Origin: Gemmatimonadota bacterium
Lineage (GTDB): Bacteria > Latescibacterota > UBA2968 > UBA8231
NCBI GenBank assembly: GCA_018660835.1
Contig: JABJJN010000059.1
Coordinates: 62,001-126,000, forward strand
Direction of reading: 5' to 3'
DNA: 64,000 nucleotides
The first letter of the stretch is position 1. Each line of letters starts with the position of its first letter. Under the pieces are notes generated by a model. It searched no databases. It was not told the origin of the DNA and was given only the letters and a program-made list of their open reading frames with translations. The position numbers and the translations under genes are program-made. This document shows, piece by piece, positions 1 through 8,106 of this stretch.

Positions 1-720
1 TACACACAGGGAGCCACAGAACAACACCTGCAATAGGCAGCCAATGAGCCCCATGTCATGGAACACCGGCAACCAGCTGACAATGATGGAGGACTCCGTC
101 ATCCCCAGAGTCTGCTGAATGGAGCGCTCGTTGTGCATGATGTTGTCGTGGGTCACCATGACACCCTTGGGCTCTGCTGTGGAACCGGAGGTGTATTGCA
201 GGAAAGCCAGGTCATCTCCCAGAATGTTCGGCGCACGCCACACACCCAACATGACGTCAGCCTCTTCGGCTGACATGACATCCGTCGCAAGAACCTGCAG
301 GTCGCTGGACTGCCCGTCAGTGATCCATGTCTCGATTCGGTCTCGTGTCGATTCGGTCGTCAGAATCAACGCCGCCCCGGCATCATGGACGATGGTTTCG
401 ATGCGGTCCATGTGCTGCTGATTGCGCGGTGGATAGGCGGGTACGGCGACGGCACCAGCGTAGAGACAACCGAAGAAGGCGCTGACGAAGTCCAGCCCCG
501 ATGGATACAACAGCAGCACACGGTCGCCCGGACTGCAGCGACTTTGTAACTGCACCGCAATCGTGCGTGCCCGTGCATCGAGCTGCGACAGGGTCAGCGA
601 ATCCGACTCGCGGCCGCTGTCGGCGAGAAAGCGATACTGTACCCGGTCCGGATCTGCCTGGGCCTTCTGCCGCAGAAGATCTACGAGATTTGCTGCCACA
701 GGTGTTTCCGAACCACCCAT
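1..720 (-). CDS. Fatty-acyl-AMP ligase (FAAL-type AMP-binding enzyme), 3' part outside window
   Basis: The frame runs open from an ATG at 720 to the left edge, giving 240 N-terminal residues of a protein probably near 580. The end of this stretch holds the adenylate-forming P-loop TSGSTAEPKGVMVTH and, just after it, a SWLPVFHDMGLIG block typical of fatty-acyl-AMP ligases. Such enzymes activate long-chain acids as acyl-adenylates and usually hand them to an acyl carrier protein or polyketide synthase. The ATG directly follows the TAG stop (723..721) of the upstream methyltransferase, so the two are very likely cotranscribed and coupled. The FAAL versus acyl-CoA-ligase distinction rests on motif style, because the diagnostic insertion lies beyond the edge. 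Confidence 0.85.
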   Translation of the reverse strand, partial: MGGSETPVAANLVDLLRQKAQADPDRVQYRFLADSGRESDSLTLSQLDARARTIAVQLQSRCSPGDRVLLLYPSGLDFVSAFFGCLYAGAVAVPAYPPRNQQHMDRIETIVHDAGAALILTTESTRDRIETWITDGQSSDLQVLATDVMSAEEADVMLGVWRAPNILGDDLAFLQYTSGSTAEPKGVMVTHDNIMHNERSIQQTLGMTESSIIVSWLPVFHDMGLIGCLLQVLFCGSLCV

Positions 721-1572
721 CTAGGCATTCTCCGGGCGCGTAGCCGTGACATAGACGAAGTCATAGAGGTCAAGATCCGCGATGATCTGCTGGGTCCGAA
801 TGAGGTATTGAAATTGCTCCGATTCGGCGTCCGTGAGTCGATCAGCCATCATCTCCCCCAGCACATCCATCTTTGTTGTCAGATACTGGGCAAAGGGCTT
901 GAACACCTGGGAGCCCACAGACTCTACCTGGACACGGAGATAGCCGACCTCAGCCAGATCTGCAGAGAAGTCATTGGCCAGATATTTCGGTTGCGGAATC
1001 TGCCAGAATTCTGAGTGAACCTGCTCGCACTCCATCTCCAGCTCCGTCACCGGCAAACGCGTCAGGCAGATCTCGCCCAACACCAGGCGGCCCCCCGGTC
1101 GCAGAACGCGGAACGCTTCCTCGTAAAAAGCCATCCGGGATGGAAACTGCTCCACCGTGTACAGAGCCAGCACGCGATCCAGATCCGTAGGAATCTGCTC
1201 GGGCAGGTCCGTGGCATCCGCAACGACGTACTCAATGGCATCGGCAAGGCCCGCCTGCTCGGCATTGGCTTGGGCGGCGGCGATATGATCCAGTTGCAGA
1301 TCGACACCGATCATCCTGCCCGGACGGCAGCGCGAGATACATACCGGTTCCAGCGCCCCGAGTCCGCACCCCACGTTCAGTACCGAGGATCCAGCCTGGA
1401 TATCGGCATGATCCAGCAAGGCCTCCCAAGCTCGGCGAGGGGGCGGCGTGCGCTCCACCTCGTCCCAGAGACCGTAGTTCAGGTATCCGGGTTCGCCACC
1501 GGGCAGCAGCGTGCCCAGATCCCGCGTCATGTCGTAGAGATTCTGAAGTTGCTCCGGAGATGCCGTTGACAT
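721..1572 (-). CDS. SAM-dependent class I methyltransferase
   Basis: This encodes 283 residues from the ATG at 1572; the frame is open back to a GTG at 1632, but homology-like sequence only begins after residue 1 of the shorter form. Motif I (VLNVGCGLGALE, residues 64-75), an acidic end of strand beta-2 (GVDL, 89-92) and the post-I stretch VVADATDLP are those of class I SAM methyltransferases. A LRPGGRLVLGE strand follows, as in the cyclopropane-synthase/UbiE-like branch. The substrate is unknown. The gene directly precedes the acyl-AMP ligase with no spacer, which suggests tailoring of a lipid or polyketide product. A palindrome cluster lies just upstream. Confidence 0.85.
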   Translation of the reverse strand: MSTASPEQLQNLYDMTRDLGTLLPGGEPGYLNYGLWDEVERTPPPRRAWEALLDHADIQAGSSVLNVGCGLGALEPVCISRCRPGRMIGVDLQLDHIAAAQANAEQAGLADAIEYVVADATDLPEQIPTDLDRVLALYTVEQFPSRMAFYEEAFRVLRPGGRLVLGEICLTRLPVTELEMECEQVHSEFWQIPQPKYLANDFSADLAEVGYLRVQVESVGSQVFKPFAQYLTTKMDVLGEMMADRLTDAESEQFQYLIRTQQIIADLDLYDFVYVTATRPENA

Positions 1573-1669
1573 CAAAGACCTGCCGTGTTGGGATGATCGA
1601 TTGGCTGTTGCCATCCCACCATTGCGAATCACATGCCCGTGATTCTTCCCTGCAGGTTGTTACCCGGAT

Positions 1670-1726
1670 TGCTCATATGTGAGCACTTGTCCGTCAATGA
1701 GCACAATTGTGCTCATATTCGAGCAC
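1670..1726. promoter_or_regulatory. Cluster of GAGCAC/GTGCTC palindromes, putative operator
   Basis: The gap before the methyltransferase-FAAL pair holds a perfect 20-bp palindrome at 1697-1716 (ATGAGCACAATTGTGCTCAT). A near-perfect one lies at 1670-1685 (TGCTCA-4 nt-TGAGCA), and a further GAGCAC half site is at 1721-1726. The direct half sites start at 1681, 1699 and 1721, so spacings are 18 and 22 bp. Such an array is what a dimeric transcription factor binding cooperatively would need. The regulator is not in the window. That this controls the operon reading leftwards is inference from position. Confidence 0.6.
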
Positions 1727-1804
1727 GCCCCCCCAGTGGAAATGACTCAGACCCGTCAGATCGCTAATCCGCCGTCCGCGTACCGGCGCCTGCACGTGTA
1801 GAAG

Positions 1805-2221
1805 CTAATTGAGTAGGTCGGGGAGTTTTAGATAAACCAGACAAGAGATATTGAGAACACTCAAAATGACTTCAGAAACAAATCCTTGAACCGTCGCCTT
1901 GGCGGGTCTCCCATCAAGAAACATGCTTGCCAGTCTACCCATAGCAAATCCCAGGTAGATGACGATGGCTACAGTGAATGAAGTAATTCTAAAAGCAGGA
2001 GAAAATATCCCAGCTAGTATTACTAAGCCGGAAAACAGGGTAAAACCACCTGCTCCTCTCATTTCACTGAATACATCCGACTTACCATGTATCTGCAGGC
2101 TTGGATCATTCGCATAGGATGTAAGACATAGCGAACTGATAGGCTTGATCAATCTCATGGTACCGGCAAAACACAGCAGTGCGCCTGATAGAGCCAGTGT
2201 GACAATCTGATAGATTTCCAT
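1805..2221 (-). CDS. DUF4345-like small membrane protein
   Basis: This encodes 138 residues from the ATG at 2221, which is preceded by an AAGGAAAAGGA ribosome-binding site; an in-frame upstream start at 2266 lacks one. About four hydrophobic helices are visible (roughly residues 4-20, 50-70, 74-95 and 112-130). The layout, including a MRLIKP segment after helix 1 and a RGAGGFTLFSGL segment leading into helix 2, resembles DUF4345 proteins, an inner-membrane family of unknown role. Codon use is visibly AT-richer than in the neighbours (many TTT, ATT, AAA, AGA codons), which suggests recent acquisition. Confidence 0.7.
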   Translation of the reverse strand: MEIYQIVTLALSGALLCFAGTMRLIKPISSLCLTSYANDPSLQIHGKSDVFSEMRGAGGFTLFSGLVILAGIFSPAFRITSFTVAIVIYLGFAMGRLASMFLDGRPAKATVQGFVSEVILSVLNISCLVYLKLPDLLN

Positions 2222-2239
2222 TCCTTTTCCTTTCGTCTC

Positions 2240-2575
2240 CGAATTACCCATTGCTTGGATGACCAAAGTAGTGGGTCCTGGTTGGGCATATAGACATCCC
2301 TACAGAACCGCCATGAGTTCGCCTGTGCAAATGTGGCCGTCCGCACGTCCTGCATGTAACTGTCGTTCGGTCCCTCGGTATGCCAGAGGCGTCATCCGTG
2401 CCGCCCATGCCTCCCACCTGCCACACGTGGACCCAGAGCCCATGGGGCTCGACAACCCGGAGCCACCCTGCCTGCAACGATCCATTGTCCACCGAAGGCA
2501 CGTAGACGCCGGAGGCATTCGAGGGACCGAACGAACCCTTGCCATCAGGAAGTGATAGACCGGTCGGGATCCTGG
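2240..2575 (-). pseudogene. Possible frameshifted gene remnant of unknown family
   Basis: The 390-base gap between the DUF4345-like gene and the transporter fusion contains protein-like sequence on the minus strand in two frames. From about 2560 to 2385 one frame reads with phrases such as SGVYVPSVDNGSLQAGWLR and EPHGLWVHVWQVGGMGGTDD. From about 2390 to 2245 another frame continues with EGPNDSYMQDVRTATF and RDVYMPNQDPLLW. A single indel near 2380-2390 would join them. No start codon or ribosome site is evident. I do not recognise the family. This may be a decayed 3' fragment of a gene displaced when the AT-rich gene arrived, or chance reading frames. Confidence 0.35.
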
Positions 2576-2625
2576 GATGAGCAGCATGGTTGCCACACCC
2601 TGCGGGTGCTCCTATGATGCTGGCC

Positions 2626-5445
2626 ATGCGCACGATCAGAAACGTAGCGATCCTCGTGGTGGCGAGTATGCTTCTGACGGCTTCGCCATCTCCGGCGACC
2701 GCTACGCCGTCCGCGCCGGAACAACGCGTCGTCGTCACCTCGGGCGATCTGCCGCCGGTGAGCAACGTCGCCGCCAGCGCGCTGGCCCGTCGTGCCGTCC
2801 TGCGCGCCTTCCTCAAGCAGCATCCGAATTACGAGTTCAAGCCCTTCGTGATGCCCAAGATTCAGGGGCACGCGATGGACACGGGGCCCCTGATGGGGAT
2901 CTCGTCAGGGAATCCGCCCCACGCGATCTACGTCAACTTCCGTCAGTCTTCCACCTACATCAATCACGGGTTTCTCGAACCCCTCGAGATGCTGCTCGCC
3001 CGCGTGCTCAGTGCCGACGAGCGCGTCCGGCAAGCGGCTGCGGGCGCCTTCCTCGCCGACCCATCGCAAGTGGAAATCGACGCGGCACGCGACTCGATCC
3101 TGGTCCGGGTACCGGAAGCGATCTGGCCAGTCATCTACCGTGAGGCAGAGACCGACAAGGAAGGCATCCCTCCGGGTGAACATATCTGGGCGATGCCGAC
3201 GACGATCCTCGCCAAGGCGATGCTGTATCGGAAGGACCTGTTCCTGCAGGCCGGCCTCGACCCCAAGGTCCCGCCGACCAATTGGGACGAGTTGATGGAG
3301 TTCAGTCGCAGGATCAAGGCGCTGCCAGGCAAGTACGGTCTGCGCATTACGGGCGGACCGGTTCTCAGCTGGGGCGCCTATTCCCTTTTCGTCACCAACG
3401 GCGCCACCTTCATGGCGCGCGACGAGACCGGCCGCTGGCGCGCCTCCTTCAACACGCCCGAGATGGCCGAGGCGATCTACTACCTTCTGCGTCTCGTCAA
3501 CGAGCCCTTCACCGTCGACGGCGAAACGTATCACGGTGTCGTCTTCATGGGCATGCCCGGCAACGACGCCAACCTGAAGTGGCAACGCGGTCAGATCGGC
3601 ATCCAGTTCGCCGTCCTCGAGGACGAGATGCTGGCCTCGATCAATCCCGAGTTGGTGGGCATCGCGCCGGTTCCCTCCTCGCCTCGGGGCGCCGGAGGTG
3701 GCGAGTTGCAGGCCCGCATGCTGGGCGTCTTTCGCGGGACGACGCCGGCTCAGAAGCTGGCGATCATGCGCTACATCTGGTTCAATGCCAGCGAGCAGGC
3801 CCAGGCCATCCGCACGCGCGTGTTCGTCGAGAACGGCTACGGTCGATTCGTACGCCCGGACCTGCTTGAGCGCTTCGGCTATCACGACATCCTGCGGAAG
3901 GTCCCCGCGGGCTGGCAGGAGACGTATGCACTGGCCCTCGAGCACGCCCTGCCCGAGCCCTACGGCAAGAACACGCAGTTCATCTATACGAGGGTTTCTG
4001 AGCCCATCTACTGGGCGCTGCAGCAGCCACTGCTGGAGTTGCCGAAGGAAGACGCCTTGCGGCGGATTCTTGAAGAATTGAACGACTCCGCCGAACGCAC
4101 CGACAGATTCATGCTGGGCGAACTGACCGATGAAGAGTGGTCCCAACGCCGCACCGTGGGCGCCAGTGTCCTGTTCTTCATCATTGTCGTCTTCGTCGGC
4201 TCCCTGACCTGGATTTGGCGGATCTTCACCGCCTTGGAGATCGAGCGTGGCGACCGTCGTAGCTGGTGGGACTACCGCACGGCCTATGTGCTGGTGTTGC
4301 CCGCTCTGGCCGTCGTCCTATTCTGGCAGTATGTGCCACTGCTGATGGGCGCGCCCTTGGCGCTGTTCGATTACGAGCTCGTCATCGGTTCTGCCTTCGT
4401 CGGCATCGACAACTTTGCCACCGTCCTCTACGACGACCGGTTCTGGGATTCTCTGGGTCGCACCTTCTACTGGGTATTGCTTACCGTCGGTCTGGGCTTC
4501 TGGCCACCGATCTTCGTCGCCATCTTGCTCGACGAAGTTCCCACGTCGACGCTGAAGTACTTCTTCCGCACGATCTTCTATCTACCCACCGTCGTGTCCG
4601 GCGTTATCATGGTCTTCCTGTGGCGCCAGCTCTACGAACCTTCAGAGTCGGGCTTCTTCAATCAGCTCCTGCTTCTGCTCAACCACCTGGGCCCAGGGAC
4701 GGCGACACTGGTCAAGCTGATGGCCCTGGGAACCTGGTTCAGCCTGATCACCCTGATCCTGTCGATGGCCTATCAGCTGCGAGAGCTGACGATGCCCGTT
4801 CGCGCCGCCATTGCCGGTTTCGGTGCAGCGCTCCTGGTCGCCACCTTGTTGCCCGTCTTGTCCGCATGGCAAGGCCCCGGAGAACTGACCATCATCGCCC
4901 GTGGACTCAATCCCGATCACGTGAGCGGTTGGTCCGGACTGGGCACCTTCATCGCCACTCTGGTGGGTCCCTTCGCCATCGAGCCCCTGTCGTGGATCGA
5001 TGATCCCGACCTGGCCATGCTCTGCGTCGTACTGCCCACCATCTGGGCCACGGCAGGTCCCGGTTGCATTATCTATCTGGCCGCGCTCAAGACGGTGCCT
5101 GAAGAGCTCGTCGAAGCGGCCACAATGGATGGTGCTGGCATCATGCAGCGGCTGGCTTACATCACCCTGCCACGCGTGAAGTTCCTCATTCTCATCCAGC
5201 TCGTGGGTGCCATTGTCGGCGCCTTCAAGGGCGGCACGAACTTCATCCTCGCCATGACGGGCGGTGGTCCGAACGGGGCGACACGCGTGCTCGGCCTCGA
5301 CATCTTCGAGCGCACCTTCATGGATCTCCACTACGGTCTCGGCGCCGCCATGGCCTGGGTTCTCGGGGCGATGGTCATCGTGCTGACCGCCTACCAGCTC
5401 AAGCGCATGTCACAGGCTGAGTTCTCGACAGCAGACACGAAATGA
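2626..5445 (+). CDS. Fused ABC-type solute-binding protein and permease (sugar type)
   Basis: About 939 residues. A signal-like N-terminus (MRTIRNVAILVVASMLLTASP) supports the ATG at 2626; TTG 2590 and ATG 2614 and 2617 are in-frame alternatives. Residues about 25-495 form an extracellular solute-binding protein of the family serving MalF/UgpA-type importers. One helix near 505-525 then tethers it to a permease of roughly seven helices. The EAA loop that docks on the ATPase reads EELVEAATMDGAG near residue 825. The fusion should give an importer with a covalently attached binding domain. No ATP-binding subunit or second permease is in the window, so those partners must be elsewhere. The stop overlaps the next start by 4 nt. 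Confidence 0.88.
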   Translation: MRTIRNVAILVVASMLLTASPSPATATPSAPEQRVVVTSGDLPPVSNVAASALARRAVLRAFLKQHPNYEFKPFVMPKIQGHAMDTGPLMGISSGNPPHAIYVNFRQSSTYINHGFLEPLEMLLARVLSADERVRQAAAGAFLADPSQVEIDAARDSILVRVPEAIWPVIYREAETDKEGIPPGEHIWAMPTTILAKAMLYRKDLFLQAGLDPKVPPTNWDELMEFSRRIKALPGKYGLRITGGPVLSWGAYSLFVTNGATFMARDETGRWRASFNTPEMAEAIYYLLRLVNEPFTVDGETYHGVVFMGMPGNDANLKWQRGQIGIQFAVLEDEMLASINPELVGIAPVPSSPRGAGGGELQARMLGVFRGTTPAQKLAIMRYIWFNASEQAQAIRTRVFVENGYGRFVRPDLLERFGYHDILRKVPAGWQETYALALEHALPEPYGKNTQFIYTRVSEPIYWALQQPLLELPKEDALRRILEELNDSAERTDRFMLGELTDEEWSQRRTVGASVLFFIIVVFVGSLTWIWRIFTALEIERGDRRSWWDYRTAYVLVLPALAVVLFWQYVPLLMGAPLALFDYELVIGSAFVGIDNFATVLYDDRFWDSLGRTFYWVLLTVGLGFWPPIFVAILLDEVPTSTLKYFFRTIFYLPTVVSGVIMVFLWRQLYEPSESGFFNQLLLLLNHLGPGTATLVKLMALGTWFSLITLILSMAYQLRELTMPVRAAIAGFGAALLVATLLPVLSAWQGPGELTIIARGLNPDHVSGWSGLGTFIATLVGPFAIEPLSWIDDPDLAMLCVVLPTIWATAGPGCIIYLAALKTVPEELVEAATMDGAGIMQRLAYITLPRVKFLILIQLVGAIVGAFKGGTNFILAMTGGGPNGATRVLGLDIFERTFMDLHYGLGAAMAWVLGAMVIVLTAYQLKRMSQAEFSTADTK

Positions 5446-7934
5446 CCGGCGGACACCAGGTGCTCCCCTCCATGGGACCTTACTGTGGTCGAGTCTTCAA
5501 CGATGCAGACACCCAGTGTCGCGGCATCGAAGGTGTACCGGTCAGCGACGGTCTCCACGTCGTGCGTACCGATGCCGACGGTTGTTTCGAGTTACCCGGC
5601 CACGACGACTCCCGGTTCATCAGCGTCCACCAGCCGTCCGATTTTGCTGCTTCCTGTCACTTCATCCGCACCGACATCGCCGTCGCCAGCTACGACTTCG
5701 CCATGCGGCCCAAACAGCGACGTGACCACTTCAGCTTCGTCCAGATTGCCGACACGGAGACCGCCGAAATGGGCGATTGGCTGGACGAACTGAAGGACTT
5801 TGTTCGTGACACACAGCCCGCCTTCATCTTTCACACGGGTGACTTGTGTTACACCCGAGGGATCGACTGGCACAGCCGCCACGTCACCAGCACGACCATG
5901 GGGACACCGGTCTACACCAGTCTCGGCAACCACGACCTGCTGGCGGGTGACTACGGCGAGCAGTTCTTCGAGACTCGCTTCGGCCCGGTGAACTACTCCT
6001 TTGAGGAAGGCAATGTGCTGTTCGTGGTGACACCCATGCGCCACGGTGACTTTGAGCCCTCCTACTCCCAGGCGCGGATCTTCACGTGGCTGCAGAACCT
6101 GTTGGCCTTGTTTCCGCAGAAGCAGCCAAAGATCGTCTTCAACCACGACCTGCTTACCAACGGCCCGAGCTTTGAATTCGGCGATGGGGACGAAGAATCA
6201 GGAAACGTCATCGAGCTGAATTCCTGCAACCTGAAAGCCTGGCTCTACGGCCACTGGCACAGCCACTTCCACAAGCGCCACAGCCCTGATGGCCCCATCT
6301 CTCTGGGCACGGCTGTGGTGGCGAAGGGCGGCATCGATCATTCACCCGCCGCCTTCCGCATTGTGAATGTCGATGCAGCAGGTGACGTACGCACGCAATT
6401 GCGCTACAGCTACGTTCATCGCCACATCACCGTCGTGGCCCCCACGCAAAACCACCAACCCCGCCGTGTCGACGGAACTTATACCGTCTCCATCAACGCC
6501 TATCACACACCTTCGCCAACGGTGGCGGCCCGTTGCCGTATCCATCCCGCCGACGCCGGCAACGACTGGCAGGGCAGCAGCGAATCGGGATGGTTCGACC
6601 TCACACGCCAATCTGCGTGGAACTGGTCTGCAACGTGGCTGCCACAAGACACGACGGACGCCACCACGTACACACTCACGACAGAGGCCCGGTTGGCCAA
6701 CGGTCGCACCCTCACGGCGAAGGCCGAGTTCACGACGACGGCAGCAGATCCCAGGGTGCACACAGCAGATCAGGTGCACACAGCAGGTCCAGAGGTTGCC
6801 GCAGACTGGCCCAATCTCTTGGGCAACGCCGGCCACGACAGTTCCACTGCACCTCCCCTGCCACCACCGCTGCACCTGCACTGGGTGCACAACGTCGGCG
6901 CCAGCGTCTTCATGGCATCACCTGTCGTTGCCCAGGGTCGGGTCTTCACCGCCACAATCGACGACGGCAATGCGGAAGATTGCGCCATCATCGCCTGCGA
7001 TGCGCTCACAGGCCAGCAGATCTGGCGTTACCCGACCCGTAATTCAGTGAAGAACACGATCGTCTGCGCCGCCGGCACCGTGATCGCCACTGACCAGCGC
7101 GGTTTCACCTATGCCGTCGATGCCGCCACGGGTGCCCTGCGGTGGGAGAAGGATCTGCACTACGATCGTTTGCCAGGATTTGTCTCGGGTTTGGTGACCG
7201 ATGGCGAGTCGGTATTCACCGGCTTTGGTCACAGCTTGCAAGCCCTCGCCGTGGCAGACGGATCAACACGCTGGCGCAATGACGCCTGGGATGGCGGTGA
7301 GGGCAGCACACCGACCATGACGCTGGGGGCCGGCATACTGGTCGCGTCCTCCCACTGGCGCGGACTCTACGGTCACGACGCCGCCACCGGTGAACTACTC
7401 TGGCAGCACACCGAACACGGCTTACGATTCCGCGATGGTACGGTGACGTATCGTGACGATCAGTTCGCCCTCGCCGCGCAGAATTCGCTCTTCCTCCTCG
7501 ATCCGCGTTCGGGCGAGATTGTGCAACAGCGGCAGGGAGACGACAGTTTCCACGCGGCCAGTGCACCACTGATCACCAGCGACATGTTCATCGTGGGTAC
7601 TGCCGACAAGGGTGTCGCCGCCTTCTCACGGGACACCCTGGAGCCGCTCTGGGACCACCCCACCGGCAAAGCCCTGTCGTATACCGTACCCTATTCTAGT
7701 GCGGGTGCGGCGGCTGTTGAAACCTGCCCGGTGCTTTGTGGTGACACGATCTACATTGCCGCTTCAGATGGGATATTCCGTGGCATCGACGTCGGCACCG
7801 GTACTGAACGCTGGCAGATGGACCTCGGCGCGCCCGTCTTCACGACAGCGGCGATCTGGGACGAGTTGCTCTTCCTGGCAGATTTCGCAGGAAATCTCTA
7901 CGCCTTTAGGCAAGGTGATGACCTCAGAGACTGA
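5442..7934 (+). CDS. Metallophosphoesterase fused to a PQQ-like beta-propeller
   Basis: This 830-residue protein starts inside the transporter stop (ATGA at 5442), so it is translationally coupled. A small beta N-terminal domain precedes a calcineurin-like phosphoesterase: ADTE near 110, HTGDL near 126, SLGNHD near 162 and GHWHSH near 270 are the metal-binding motifs. From about residue 465 to the end there are repeated units such as VIACDALTGQQIWR and VYAVDAATGALRWEKD-like blades, the PQQ/WD-like quinoprotein repeat. No signal peptide is visible at this start. Coupling to an importer suggests processing of a phosphorylated substrate taken up with it, or substrate sensing by the propeller, but this is inference. 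Confidence 0.85.
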   Translation: MTGGHQVLPSMGPYCGRVFNDADTQCRGIEGVPVSDGLHVVRTDADGCFELPGHDDSRFISVHQPSDFAASCHFIRTDIAVASYDFAMRPKQRRDHFSFVQIADTETAEMGDWLDELKDFVRDTQPAFIFHTGDLCYTRGIDWHSRHVTSTTMGTPVYTSLGNHDLLAGDYGEQFFETRFGPVNYSFEEGNVLFVVTPMRHGDFEPSYSQARIFTWLQNLLALFPQKQPKIVFNHDLLTNGPSFEFGDGDEESGNVIELNSCNLKAWLYGHWHSHFHKRHSPDGPISLGTAVVAKGGIDHSPAAFRIVNVDAAGDVRTQLRYSYVHRHITVVAPTQNHQPRRVDGTYTVSINAYHTPSPTVAARCRIHPADAGNDWQGSSESGWFDLTRQSAWNWSATWLPQDTTDATTYTLTTEARLANGRTLTAKAEFTTTAADPRVHTADQVHTAGPEVAADWPNLLGNAGHDSSTAPPLPPPLHLHWVHNVGASVFMASPVVAQGRVFTATIDDGNAEDCAIIACDALTGQQIWRYPTRNSVKNTIVCAAGTVIATDQRGFTYAVDAATGALRWEKDLHYDRLPGFVSGLVTDGESVFTGFGHSLQALAVADGSTRWRNDAWDGGEGSTPTMTLGAGILVASSHWRGLYGHDAATGELLWQHTEHGLRFRDGTVTYRDDQFALAAQNSLFLLDPRSGEIVQQRQGDDSFHAASAPLITSDMFIVGTADKGVAAFSRDTLEPLWDHPTGKALSYTVPYSSAGAAAVETCPVLCGDTIYIAASDGIFRGIDVGTGTERWQMDLGAPVFTTAAIWDELLFLADFAGNLYAFRQGDDLRD

Positions 7935-8106
7935 CCTCGACCTCCAGTCGAGATTCGGTGTCTCCTGGTTGGGTCGGGGATTCCCAAATGCTGTCGGCAA
8001 TTCGACACCTAATTCGGTATGATGTACCTAGACCCCCGTGGGTACGCCTGGAAGTGGATCACTTCGCCGTACGGGCTTTCCCGGCAACTCGGACACGCAG
8101 GCGACG

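Noticed and set aside
2905..4146. Minus-strand frame of 413 codons under the transporter fusion
   Set aside because: The coding strand has clear solute-binding-protein homology throughout; the antisense frame has no motif, ribosome site or partner.
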